From Caproiciproducens faecalis (GTDB taxonomy: Bacteria; Bacillota; Clostridia; Oscillospirales; Acutalibacteraceae): a stretch of DNA of 64,000 nucleotides. Of the stretch, positions 17,277 through 25,278 are shown piece after piece. Location: contig NZ_JAGFNZ010000001.1 of assembly GCF_019448085.1 (NCBI RefSeq), forward strand, positions 744,001 through 808,000, written 5' to 3'. Under the pieces are notes generated by a model, which was not told the origin of the DNA, made no database searches, and saw nothing but the letters and a program-made list of their open reading frames with translations. The translations under genes and the position numbers were made by a program. The stretch's first letter is position 1. Each line of letters opens with the position of its first letter.

Positions 17277-18791
17277 ATGTCAATTCGGACAAAGAAGCGG
17301 TGTCTATTGATCGCGATGTTTCTTTCGCTTTTTATAGCACTGCTCGATATGAGTATTATTTCTGTTGCTTTGACCGCAATCCAAAGGAGTGTTAAAACGG
17401 ATTTATCCGGGGTGCAATGGGTTACCGATGCTTATGTTCTGTGTTTATCCTGCCTTATGTTAACAGGCGGCGTACTTGGTGATCGATTTGGACGCAAACG
17501 TTTCTGGCTTATAGGCGTTGCTTTTTTTACAATCGGTTCGGCAATTTGTGGGTTTTCTTCCACAATAACAATGCTATTAATCGGGCGCGTCGTTCAGGGA
17601 ATTTCCGCCGCATTATTGATGCCCGGCACGATGTCCATGATCGTTCAGGCGTATCCGGAGCCTAGGGAAAGAGCAAAAATCATCGGATGGTGGGGAATGT
17701 TTGGAAGCTTGGGCACAGCATTAGGGCCGGTGCTTGGCGGCGTTTTAATCAATTTTCTCGGCTGGCACAGCATTTTCTGGATCAACATCCCGCTCGGAAT
17801 CATCACGCTTGTTTTGGGAGAGGCGTCCGCCAGCGAATCGTCCGACCCGGAGCAAACCTCTCTGGACCCTGCCGGGCAAATTTTTAGTATTGTCTGGATC
17901 GGTTCGCTGTCGTTTGCCTTAATCACGGGGCGAGGGTATGGCTGGCTATCCCCTGTCACCCTGATCAGTTTGGGGATCACGGTCATTGCGTTTCTCATTT
18001 TTGTCCGTGTGGAAATGAAGCAACCTAAGCCGATGCTCCCAATCAGGATGTTTTCTGATAAGAGTTTTGCCATACCGAACGCGGCCTCCTTTGTCATTGG
18101 GTTTGGGTCCTTCGCAGTCTCCCTTTACATCTCGCTGTATCTCCAACAGATTCACGGATATTCGGTTATGTCGGCGGGCTTGCGGCTATTACCTCTTTGC
18201 GCAGCTGAGACGATTGTCGCTGTATTTGCGGGACAATTGACGAGTAAGCTGGGACCGCGCATCCCTATGCTGATTGGATATTTTTCGATGGGCATTGGAC
18301 TTTTAGGAATGTGCTTCTTTGAGGCGGATACCAATTATGCTCTTATCGCCGTTTTCACTGTGATAAACGGGTTGGGCATCGGATTTGCACTTCCTTCCAC
18401 GACGGTGGCGCTTTTATCGTCGGTTCCTCGTGAACGTTCCGGGATGGCGTCGGCTACGATTAACGCGATGCGGCAAACAGGGGTTGCGCTCGGCGTTGCG
18501 GTGATTGGCTCTATCATATCGTCAGAAGCGTTAAATTCTCTGTCAAGCGCGCTTTCCCCTTATCACTTATCCTCATCAGAGAGCGCGAAAACAGCGCAAG
18601 CCATCTGGTCAAGCAACGGTTCCTCAGTTCCGACGGCAATACCTGCCAGCTTGGATTCCATTGAAAAGCTTTTTAGGTCTGCTTTTCTGTCGGGATACCA
18701 TATGAGTACATTCGTGATTGGGCTTGTAACGGTTGCGATGGCGGTCGCTATTATTGGTTTAAAGCCAAAGGCGGAGAATGAATCATCATGA
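17277..18791 (+). CDS. DHA2-family MFS drug efflux transporter
   Basis: A 504-residue 14-helix proton-driven exporter of the EmrB/QacA type. The start ATG follows GCTTGGAGGTTTCACT. Motif A is seen after helix 2 (GGVLGDRFGRKRFWLIG), and the DHA motif in helix 1 (FIALLDMSIISVALTAI) carries the membrane-embedded Asp. The motif C region is GSLGTALGPVLGGVLI. It faces the HxlR gene. Substrates cannot be predicted. A second DHA2 transporter lies 1.1 kb downstream. Confidence 0.9.
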   Translation: MSIRTKKRCLLIAMFLSLFIALLDMSIISVALTAIQRSVKTDLSGVQWVTDAYVLCLSCLMLTGGVLGDRFGRKRFWLIGVAFFTIGSAICGFSSTITMLLIGRVVQGISAALLMPGTMSMIVQAYPEPRERAKIIGWWGMFGSLGTALGPVLGGVLINFLGWHSIFWINIPLGIITLVLGEASASESSDPEQTSLDPAGQIFSIVWIGSLSFALITGRGYGWLSPVTLISLGITVIAFLIFVRVEMKQPKPMLPIRMFSDKSFAIPNAASFVIGFGSFAVSLYISLYLQQIHGYSVMSAGLRLLPLCAAETIVAVFAGQLTSKLGPRIPMLIGYFSMGIGLLGMCFFEADTNYALIAVFTVINGLGIGFALPSTTVALLSSVPRERSGMASATINAMRQTGVALGVAVIGSIISSEALNSLSSALSPYHLSSSESAKTAQAIWSSNGSSVPTAIPASLDSIEKLFRSAFLSGYHMSTFVIGLVTVAMAVAIIGLKPKAENESS

Positions 18792-18973
18792 TTGTACATC
18801 CGCTTTTCCGAACAGTCTTTCGCAATCAACTCAAAATAAAAATGCGTAAGAGAAATCAGCCTTTTGTCTTTAACAAGCCGTTGCTTTAGCGGTTAGAAAT
18901 CCCCAAAATTTAAATTGCCAGACGGCGGTTTTTGATTTTATTACAAATCCACCGCTTTCTTTTTCAACTGGCG

Positions 18974-19034
18974 CCTTTGGAGCAGGAGACTCTTATGTTC
19001 CAGAAGCCGCTGCTTCCTATATGGGAGGAGTTGT
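18974..19034 (+). repeat. Diverged relative of the short-ORF block at 23673
   Basis: About 70% identical over ~70 bases to the block around 23673-23740. In the shared frame both encode a LEQE..M..K.L...WEE pattern, with several differences in synonymous positions. In this copy the frame (ATG 18995, GGAGCAGGAG upstream) runs on into the antisense of the TetR gene, so this copy is probably a remnant. Confidence 0.4.
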
Positions 19035-19047
19035 TGCGCGGAAGATT

Positions 19048-19686
19048 TCAGTTATCTTCATTATCATTGTTCTCCGCCGATTGGTTATTCGATCGGACGA
19101 CCGGCATAAAAATGTCGTCAACAATCTCCGTTATGGCTTCGTCAGATATGGGTTCCTGCATCGTGATCAGCTCGTACCGCAGTAAATCGAGCGGCAACGA
19201 AATAATTCGGGCCGACAATTTTTCAAAGCAGACTTCTCCTCGAATCTCCGCGTTTTTCAAAATCGCCGTCATAGCCACCATCAGTTTGCTCTCCGATCTC
19301 GGCTGGATGACCTGCGGCAAGGACGCAATTAAAGAGCCGCCCACAAGCGGTTCCGTCATAAGTCCTCTCATCGTCTGCGCGCCGATGGATTTCAGCGGTG
19401 CGGTAAGTCCCCGCAAATAGGTAACCACATCGTCGCGCAGGTTTCCGGTGTTCGGTATTTCATCCGTGATTTTCGGCACATATTTATGCAAGGCGGCAAT
19501 CACAAGCTCCGACTTGTTGCCCCATCGGCGGTAAAGGACGGCCTTATTTGTCCCTGCCCTCGTTGCGACGCTTTCCATCGTCAGACGTGTATAGCCCGTT
19601 TCATAAAGTTCCTCGCAGGCGGCAAGCAGGATTGCATCTTCCAGAGCTTCCCCACGGCGGCGCATGCCTTTCTTTTGTCCGTCCAT
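19048..19686 (-). CDS. TetR/AcrR-family regulator
   Basis: A 212-residue repressor. The start ATG is preceded by GGAGGGAAATAACAG. The DNA-binding domain covers residues ~14-62 (helix-turn-helix TMESVATRAGTNKAVLYRRWGNKSEL); the rest is a helical ligand-binding/dimerisation domain. It is divergent from the DHA2 transporter at 19869. Two inverted repeats with identical AAGAAAC half-sites and 7-base spacing lie between them, so it very likely represses itself and the transporter-radical SAM operon until an inducer binds. Confidence 0.9.
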   Translation of the reverse strand: MDGQKKGMRRRGEALEDAILLAACEELYETGYTRLTMESVATRAGTNKAVLYRRWGNKSELVIAALHKYVPKITDEIPNTGNLRDDVVTYLRGLTAPLKSIGAQTMRGLMTEPLVGGSLIASLPQVIQPRSESKLMVAMTAILKNAEIRGEVCFEKLSARIISLPLDLLRYELITMQEPISDEAITEIVDDIFMPVVRSNNQSAENNDNEDN

Positions 19687-19743
19687 CTGTTATTTCCCTC
19701 CGACTCTCAGAAATAAATATACTTTTGTTGTAGAAATGCACAT

Positions 19744-19764
19744 AAGAAACCTTTATAGTTTCTT
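19744..19764. promoter_or_regulatory. TetR operator-like site 1
   Basis: AAGAAAC-7-GTTTCTT inverted repeat, 58 bases upstream of the TetR start codon. Same half-sites and spacing as the site at 19819-19849. Confidence 0.7.
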
Positions 19765-19818
19765 GTTTCTATGTTGAGAATGACTATTGTATTCGAGTTG
19801 CATTTATTATATCATATT

Positions 19819-19849
19819 TATATAAGAAACGCAAAATGTTTCTTATATA
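19819..19849. promoter_or_regulatory. TetR operator-like site 2
   Basis: Perfect 12-base inverted repeat TATATAAGAAAC-7-GTTTCTTATATA ending 19 bases before the DHA2 start codon, placed where a repressor would block that promoter. Confidence 0.75.
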
Positions 19850-19868
19850 ATGTGAAGGGAGTTTTCTC

Positions 19869-21326
19869 ATGAGTGCAACAAACGTAAAATCATCGCAGGA
19901 TAAGCTCGACCCAATCGTACTCAGGGCGGCCATTATTCTGGTTGTCGGTGCCCTTGCTCCGCTTTTTGATTCGACGATGGTCAATGTGGCGATCAAAACA
20001 ATAGCGGCTGATATGAAAGCAACCATTTCTACCGTGCAGTGGATCACAACCGGATACGTTCTGGCGATGGGGCTTACCGTTCCAATTTCGGGATGGGCCA
20101 CCAAACGATTTGGATGTAAACGGTCCTACATGTTTTCATTGGCGGTCTTTCTGGTTGGTTCCGTGCTTGCCATGCTGTCATGGAACATCCAAAGCTTGAT
20201 TGGCTTTGCGGTAATTCAGGGAGTCGGCGCGGGATTATTGATGCCGGTGCTAACAACAGAGCTCGTACAGCTTTCAGGAGGACATGGCCTCGGGCGGATC
20301 ATGTCGATTGTCAGTATTCCCGCTCTGCTCGGGCCGATTCTGGGGCCGGTTTTGGGCGGAATAATCGTCAACGGCCTCGGCTGGCGAGCAATTTTCTTAG
20401 TGAATATCCCGATCTGTATTGTAGCGATCCCGCTGGCTGTCTGGGGAATCCCGGCCGACAAATTATTGGAGAAGAAAGCTTCTCTTGATATCATCGGTAT
20501 GCTTCTGCTCTCTCCCGCGTTTGCCCTTCTAATTTACGGCATTGCTCAGATTGCCAAAAATGGGGGATTAAGCAGTAGTGCTGTCTATGTCCCTCTGATT
20601 ATCGGTGTCGTTTTGATGGCGTTGTATGTCATTTATGCTTTAAACACGAAACGGGAACCGGTTTTGAATCTGAGACTGTTCAAATCCGTTAATTTTTCCG
20701 CGTCGAATATTTTGCTGATATTGACAGGCATTATTACAAACGGCGCTTTGCTGATTCTTCCGCTTTATTATCAAAATGTACGCGGTACAAGTGTTCTGTA
20801 TACCGGGCTGTGGCTGCTTCCTCAGGGTATCGGTATGCTGCTGACCAGAAGTTGGGCGGCCAAGGTAGCCGACCGCGACGGTTCGCGTAATATTGTGTTG
20901 GTGAGTCTCGCCGCTATTGCGGTCGGCACAGTGCCGTTTGCTTTTGCGGGCGCGGACACAAATCTCATTCTTTTGGCCGCTGCTTTATTGGTTAGAGGAG
21001 CGGGACTTGGCGGTTTGCTGATTTCCATCATGACGTCCGCTTACATTGGACTTCAAAGGGAGCAGGTTCCTCACGCAAGCATCGCCACAAGAATCTTTCA
21101 GACCATTGGCGGAGCTTTCGGATCGGCGATTCTCGCGACCGTTGCCCAGCAGCAGATGACGGGCCACGCCGATTCCGATCTTCACGCGATTTCCCATGCG
21201 TTCAACATCTCTTTCTGGTGGGCCATCGGCTTTACTGTGGTAGCGGCGATTCCCACACTGCTTTTGACAATGCGTAAAAAACCAGAGCCGGAAGATGCCA
21301 CTGCAAAAGACATCGCAGATGAATAA
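19869..21326 (+). CDS. DHA2-family MFS transporter (EmrB-like)
   Basis: A 485-residue, 14-helix exporter. The start ATG follows GAAGGGAGTTTTCTC. Helix 1 has APLFDSTMVNVAIKTI, motif A is ISGWATKRFGCKRSYMFS (the usual D-R-x-G-R partly changed) and motif C is SIPALLGPILGPVLGGII. First gene of an operon: the radical-SAM gene starts 16 bases after its stop and the kinase-like gene follows. The TetR operator directly in front implies induction by a substrate. Confidence 0.9.
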   Translation: MSATNVKSSQDKLDPIVLRAAIILVVGALAPLFDSTMVNVAIKTIAADMKATISTVQWITTGYVLAMGLTVPISGWATKRFGCKRSYMFSLAVFLVGSVLAMLSWNIQSLIGFAVIQGVGAGLLMPVLTTELVQLSGGHGLGRIMSIVSIPALLGPILGPVLGGIIVNGLGWRAIFLVNIPICIVAIPLAVWGIPADKLLEKKASLDIIGMLLLSPAFALLIYGIAQIAKNGGLSSSAVYVPLIIGVVLMALYVIYALNTKREPVLNLRLFKSVNFSASNILLILTGIITNGALLILPLYYQNVRGTSVLYTGLWLLPQGIGMLLTRSWAAKVADRDGSRNIVLVSLAAIAVGTVPFAFAGADTNLILLAAALLVRGAGLGGLLISIMTSAYIGLQREQVPHASIATRIFQTIGGAFGSAILATVAQQQMTGHADSDLHAISHAFNISFWWAIGFTVVAAIPTLLLTMRKKPEPEDATAKDIADE

Positions 21327-21341
21327 AGGAGGAGTAAAACT

Positions 21342-22688
21342 ATGATGAAATCGGTCAAACAATTAGTCAGTACTGCCGTCATGAACGAGGCGTATCAGTA
21401 CATGGCGAAGGATCCCATGAAAAATCTGCCCAAAATAATTGATTGGGCCGAAAAGATCAAAAAAGTCGATTATTATCAAAACACGCTGCAGATGTTCCGC
21501 GAAATCGCCCAAGACCCGGAAAATAACTGGAATCAGTTGATCCAACGGTATTTCAATGAGCTGAATCCAACCACACAAAAGAAGTTTCTGATTAATTTCA
21601 TGGTCAACGCCGGTATGGTCGGGCAATCCGTCATTGACAAAAGCAAAGAAAAGTACGACTGCAATGTGCCGTGGGCCATTTTATTCGACCCGACCGCCGC
21701 CTGCAACCTGCACTGTACCGGATGTTGGGCGGCAGAGTACGGCAAGGGTATTTCACTTGATTATGCCACCATGCAGAAGATCATCCGGCAGGGCAAGGAG
21801 CTTGGCATTTACATGTACATCCTTTCGGGCGGCGAACCTACCGTCCGCAAGGATGAAATCCTCCGGCTCGCGGAGGAAAACGACGACTGCATGTTTCTTT
21901 CCTTCACCAACGCGACGCTGATCGACGATGCGTTTGCCTCGGAAGTGGAACGCCTCGGAAACTTCGCATTCGCCGTCAGCGTGGAGGGTTACGAGGAAGA
22001 AACAGATATGCGGCGCGGAAAAGGCACCTACCAAAAAGTGATGGATGCGATGGATATCCTTCAAAAGCACGGCATCATCTTCGGGTTCTCTACCTGCTAC
22101 CACAGCAAAAATACGGAGGTCGTCGGAAGCGAGGAATGGGTGGATGACATGATCGCCAAAGGATGCAAATTCGGCTGGTACTTTACCTACATGCCGATTG
22201 GTAAGGATGCGGTGCCTGAGTTGATTGCCACGCCGGAACAGCGGGAATTCATGTACCATCAGGTGCGGAAATTCCGCGCGACCAAACCATGTTTCCTCAT
22301 GGATTTCTGGAACGACGGCGAGTATGTCAAGGGCTGCATTGCTGGCGGCCGCAACTACTTACATATCAACGCGGGCGGCGATGTGGAACCCTGCGCGTTT
22401 ATTCATTACTCCAATGTCAACATCAAGGACGTGGATTTGATCGATGCTCTGCGCTCTCCGCTGTTCATGGAATACAAGAAAAGCCAGCCTTTCAACGAGA
22501 ACCACCTGCGTCCCTGCCCGATGTTTGACAACCCCGAAAAAATTCGGGAAATGGTCAACAAGTCGGGTGCCCATTCCACTCAGCTCGAAGATAGCGAAAC
22601 GGTCGAGGAATTGACCGCCAAAACGATTCCGGCTGCCGAAAATTGGAAGCCCTTTGCGGATAAATTGTGGGCTTCTCCTCATGAATAA
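21342..22688 (+). CDS. Radical SAM protein with SPASM-like C-terminus
   Basis: A 448-residue iron-sulfur enzyme that should cleave S-adenosylmethionine to start radical chemistry; substrate unknown. The start ATG has AAAGGAGGAG upstream. Residues ~1-100 are a helical N-terminal extension. The radical-SAM cluster motif is CNLHCTGCW near residue 125 (CxxxCxxC), followed by ILSGGEPTVRKDEI (SAM-binding GGE). The C-terminal part has further Cys residues (CIAGG, VEPCAFIHY, LRPCPMFDN) that could hold an auxiliary cluster. Cotranscription with a drug-type transporter under a TetR operator suggests it makes or modifies a small molecule or peptide that the transporter exports, but this is inference. 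No peptide precursor is evident in the operon. Confidence 0.85.
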   Translation: MMKSVKQLVSTAVMNEAYQYMAKDPMKNLPKIIDWAEKIKKVDYYQNTLQMFREIAQDPENNWNQLIQRYFNELNPTTQKKFLINFMVNAGMVGQSVIDKSKEKYDCNVPWAILFDPTAACNLHCTGCWAAEYGKGISLDYATMQKIIRQGKELGIYMYILSGGEPTVRKDEILRLAEENDDCMFLSFTNATLIDDAFASEVERLGNFAFAVSVEGYEEETDMRRGKGTYQKVMDAMDILQKHGIIFGFSTCYHSKNTEVVGSEEWVDDMIAKGCKFGWYFTYMPIGKDAVPELIATPEQREFMYHQVRKFRATKPCFLMDFWNDGEYVKGCIAGGRNYLHINAGGDVEPCAFIHYSNVNIKDVDLIDALRSPLFMEYKKSQPFNENHLRPCPMFDNPEKIREMVNKSGAHSTQLEDSETVEELTAKTIPAAENWKPFADKLWASPHE

Positions 22689-22744
22689 TTTATAGTGATT
22701 GGTATGTGGCAAAACCTATAAGGAGAAGAAGGGGAGTAATTAGT

Positions 22745-23377
22745 ATGGAAAAGAAATATGTCATCACAATCAGTCACCAGTTAGGATGCGGAGGAGCGTA
22801 TATTGGGAATAAGCTATCTGAAAAGCTATCAATTCCCTTTATCGACCGTCAGATACTAAAAAGAGTTGCCGATACTCTTAATCTCCCGGAGGAAGATATT
22901 GAAGATCGAGAAGAAAAAGAATCCTCTTTCTGGGATGTCTTTTTCCGCGAAGGAGCTATTTCAGCCGAACCAATTTCCATGGTTACGCCGGATTTCATAC
23001 TAAGCGATACGGAACTTTACGACTTGGAAACGCAATATATCGAAAATATAGCGGACGAAAAATCGTGCATCATTCTCGGACGCGGCGGCAATTACATTTT
23101 ACGCAATCATCCTTGCCATCTCAGGGTATTCGTATGTGCGGACATGAAGGAGCGCATTCAAAGAGTATCCGGGCTTTACAAAGTCTCGGAATCCGATGCA
23201 CGCAAAGTTATTGAAAAAAACGACAGAGAAAGGCAGGGATACATAAAGAGTTATACCGGCTGCGACATGCTGAATCTAAAGTATTATGATATTTGCATCA
23301 ATACATCAGAAATCGGATTAGACAATTCCGTAACAATTATTCAAAACGCGTTAGAGCATAAATCTAGTACTCACTAA
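22745..23377 (+). CDS. Cytidylate-kinase-like protein
   Basis: A 210-residue P-loop-fold nucleotide-binding protein of the cytidylate kinase-like group. ATG 22745 is chosen because GGGGAG lies nine bases upstream; an open frame 39 bases longer has none. The N-terminal strand and loop read ITISHQLGCGGAYIGNKLSEKL, a variant of the phosphate loop lacking the classic GKGT. IPFIDRQILKRVAD and ILGRGGNYILR follow, as in this family. The C-terminal region is DRERQGYIKSYTG. It closes the transporter-radical SAM operon 56 bases after the radical-SAM stop. Its real substrate in these anaerobes is not established. Confidence 0.8.
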   Translation: MEKKYVITISHQLGCGGAYIGNKLSEKLSIPFIDRQILKRVADTLNLPEEDIEDREEKESSFWDVFFREGAISAEPISMVTPDFILSDTELYDLETQYIENIADEKSCIILGRGGNYILRNHPCHLRVFVCADMKERIQRVSGLYKVSESDARKVIEKNDRERQGYIKSYTGCDMLNLKYYDICINTSEIGLDNSVTIIQNALEHKSSTH

Positions 23378-23426
23378 ATGGTTTCCACGAAAATTGTAAC
23401 GCTAGCTGACAAGAGAAAAGTAAATA

Positions 23427-23507
23427 TTGTTAGCAAACCCGTCGAAAGACGGCGGCGCAAAGCCACGGGTCTACGGTTTTTAAACTATGACCGCCGAGTT
23501 GCAACAA
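23427..23507 (+). ncRNA. Cyclic di-GMP-I (GEMM-I) riboswitch
   Basis: The hallmark blocks are present in order: GCAAACC, a P2 stem CCGTC-GAAA-GACGG with GAAA tetraloop, GGCGCAAAGCC, then P3 GGTC/GACC containing a CTA...TATG tetraloop receptor, then GCCGAGTTGC. TTGTT (23427-23431) pairs with AACAA (23503-23507) to close P1. The base before CAAACC is G, the c-di-GMP form rather than the A of the cGAMP variants. A terminator starts at the end of P1. Assigned by recall of the family consensus, without a covariance search. Confidence 0.85.
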
Positions 23508-23549
23508 AGAGGTCAAAACCCGCGAAGGTTTGACCTCTTTGTGTTTTTA
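23506..23549 (+). terminator. Terminator of the riboswitch expression platform
   Basis: AAAGAGGTCAAA pairs with TTTGACCTCTTT around ACCCGCGAAGGT, followed by GTGTTTTT. Its 5' arm overlaps the 3' strand of P1 by two bases. The direction of control cannot be fixed from this alone. Confidence 0.85.
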
Positions 23550-23693
23550 TAGCATCTAGCCAATTTGACCCAACGCAAAAGTTCATATCCTAAAATTGCG
23601 AGTAAAGCCGCCGTATTCTTTTTCAAAAACAAGATTACGGAGAGCGTAATAATTGTGCTCATTTTTATCGAGACTTTGGAACAGGAGGCTTTT

Positions 23694-23759
23694 ATGTGCC
23701 TTAAGTCGTTGTTTCTATTATGGGAGGAACCGTTACCCTGCCGTAATGGTTTGGCTTAA
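23694..23759 (+). CDS. Possible 21-residue peptide downstream of the riboswitch
   Basis: ATG 23694 is preceded by GGAACAGGAGGCTTTT, a good ribosome binding site, and encodes MCLKSLFLLWEE followed by PLPCRNGLA. It lies about 145 bases past the riboswitch terminator and is the only candidate gene before the sigma-like gene at 24003. A diverged relative of the same block occurs near 18974-19034, with differences that fit a coding frame. Function unknown; it could be a remnant of a longer gene (the frame is open upstream to 23565). Confidence 0.35.
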   Translation: MCLKSLFLLWEEPLPCRNGLA

Positions 23760-23838
23760 CTGACAGCCTAATCTTTTACAACTTCAAAAAAGTTTCAGAA
23801 ATAATCGTGGGCGAATACTGCGCTCATTTTCAATCCAA

Positions 23839-23875
23839 CACCTTGCGGGGGCCTCCCCGCACAGGTGCTTTTTTG
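23839..23875 (+). terminator. Strong terminator ahead of the integrative element genes
   Basis: CACCTTGCGGGG and CCCCGCACAGGTG pair (one mismatch/bulge) around GCCT and are followed by CTTTTTT. Confidence 0.8.
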
Positions 23876-24002
23876 TTTCTTCTCGCGGTATCGCATGACA
23901 TGCCTTATCACTTCGAGCCAAAAGATGATTTAGCCCGTTGTCGTTCCCCGCCACCTCTGTTTCGATTTGCCAACCCCAAAAATCGAAATGGAGGAATATA
24001 AA

Positions 24003-24428
24003 ATGGTCAAAATCAATCTGCGGAAATACTACCCCGATTTTTACAGCACCGACTGCATTATTGAAGTGCCGGACGAGGTTGCGGCGCTCCTGGGTTCTTC
24101 TGAACGGGCTGAAGCTGCCTATTATCTGCGGAGATACCGCCATAAGGCGTATTACTCTCTGGATCGCGGCGACGGAATCGAGCACGACATTCTGTTCGTG
24201 TCCCTGTCCCCCTGCGAGATCTATGAGCGCAAAGTGACGGTTGAGCAGCTCCATGCCGCTATCGCCGCCTTGCCGGACAAGCAGGCCAAACGCATCTATG
24301 CTCACTACTTCTTGGGGATGAGCAAAAGCGCCATTGCCAAGGCCGAGGGCGTCAGTAAGGCTGTGGTCGGTGACGCTATCGACCGGGGACTTGAAAACAT
24401 GGAAAAGTTTTTGAAAAAGTCCCTCTAA
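24003..24428 (+). CDS. Sigma-70 region-4-like factor of the integrative element
   Basis: A 141-residue protein common in clostridial conjugative or mobilisable elements. The start is ATG 24003 with GGAGG ten bases upstream; the longer open frame is not supported. The N-terminal half (NLRKYYPDFYSTDCIIEVPDEV) is typical of these element-encoded factors. The C-terminal half has a sigma region-4 type helix-turn-helix (LPDKQAKRIYAHYFLGMSKS, then AIAKAEGVSKAVVGDAI). It probably regulates element genes rather than acting as a full sigma factor, since regions 1-3 are lacking. First gene of the element. Confidence 0.8.
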   Translation: MVKINLRKYYPDFYSTDCIIEVPDEVAALLGSSERAEAAYYLRRYRHKAYYSLDRGDGIEHDILFVSLSPCEIYERKVTVEQLHAAIAALPDKQAKRIYAHYFLGMSKSAIAKAEGVSKAVVGDAIDRGLENMEKFLKKSL

Positions 24429-24796
24429 GCTCACTTACTTTTGCCCCAAAAATGAAAAGGCTTATGAGGGAGTTGTTTTTATTCCTCACTGAACCTTGAA
24501 AATTTCATAAGGGACAAGCCGGATACATACCGCAAGCAGCGGCATACAGGGAGCCGGACGGCGGGTGCGCCACGATCTTTTCTTGCGCGGGAGAGGGTGA
24601 TTGGATTTCAGCGTAACGGAAAGGGAGCGAAAAACACCAGCGCCGCAGGCAGAGCAGCGTCTTTTGGACGCAGGGCGGCTCTGCGGCAATCATCTGTATG
24701 TAATGAAACTTCCGTTCAGTCACAGTCCGAGCGTGATAAAACCGTCGCAGGCAATGAGAACGGCCCGCCATCAGAATGGGGGGAGGTGCAATCCCT

Positions 24797-24838
24797 ATGG
24801 TAACAGGTACGCCGCCTGTTCGTCCGGAATGTCTGTAA
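24797..24838 (+). CDS. Putative 13-residue leader peptide
   Basis: ATG 24797 follows GGGGGGAGGTGCAATCCCT, a very strong ribosome binding site, and encodes MVTGTPPVRPECL before TAA. A 14-base-pair hairpin starts 26 bases after the stop. The layout resembles ribosome-dependent attenuation leaders; the Pro/Arg content (TPPVRP) would be a natural stalling point. The role is inference. Confidence 0.5.
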   Translation: MVTGTPPVRPECL

Positions 24839-24864
24839 ACATAAAAAGCAAATCAAAACAAAGG

Positions 24865-24934
24865 GACAGCCGCGCCGAAACTCGCCAGCCGTATGGCTGC
24901 TTTAACCTGAAATCGGCGCGGCTGTCATCTTTTA
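24865..24934 (+). terminator. Attenuator-like hairpin before tnpW
   Basis: Perfect 14-base arms GACAGCCGCGCCGA (24865-24878) and TCGGCGCGGCTGTC (24913-24926), followed by ATCTTTTAT. An inner CAGCC/GGCTG hairpin lies in the loop. It is placed between the leader ORF and tnpW. Confidence 0.65.
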
Positions 24935-24967
24935 TATGGGTATGGTTTGGAATGGAGGTGCCTCTTT

Positions 24968-25153
24968 ATGGAACAAGCCACACCATGCGGAAAAGCAAAT
25001 ACCTCTTACAAGGAGATCAAGATCGGGAATACGCTGTATCGCGTGACCAGCGTTTTTTCCGGAGAAAAGGACCTGGGGCATACGCTGGAGCAGCTCGCCG
25101 TCCGGCGCGCCATGACAGAGCTTACACCGCCCCGCGTCCCTTCTGTTTCTTAA
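24968..25153 (+). CDS. tnpW: Transposon-encoded protein TnpW-like
   Basis: A 61-residue protein of the TnpW type found next to large serine recombinases in clostridial elements. ATG 24968 has GGAGG nine bases upstream. Seen: YKEIKIGNTLYRVTSVFSGE and LEQLAVRRAMTELT, the usual core. The molecular function of the family is not established. It lies between the attenuator-like hairpin and the recombinase pair, 125 bases before the first. Confidence 0.8.
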   Translation: MEQATPCGKANTSYKEIKIGNTLYRVTSVFSGEKDLGHTLEQLAVRRAMTELTPPRVPSVS

Positions 25154-25278
25154 CAATAAAACCCTCTCGGCCAGCCGCATCCTTGCGCGGCGAAAGCTCC
25201 CGCGTTATCCTGATGATGTCCGAGAGCCATAAAACCGCACGGGGTATGATGCTAAGATAATCGGGAGGTAAAAGATAG

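Larger units (their letters stand above)
24429..24967. other. Leader region of the recombinase genes
   Basis: No long gene is supported. Positions 24429-24780 are G+C rich with several hairpins and nothing recognisable; the end of this stretch may hold the promoter. A short leader ORF and a large terminator-like hairpin follow at 24797-24934. Confidence 0.4.

Noticed and set aside
24601-25260. 219-codon plus-strand open frame
   Set aside because: Passes through the attenuator hairpin and overlaps tnpW in another frame; tnpW has the better start and family pattern.
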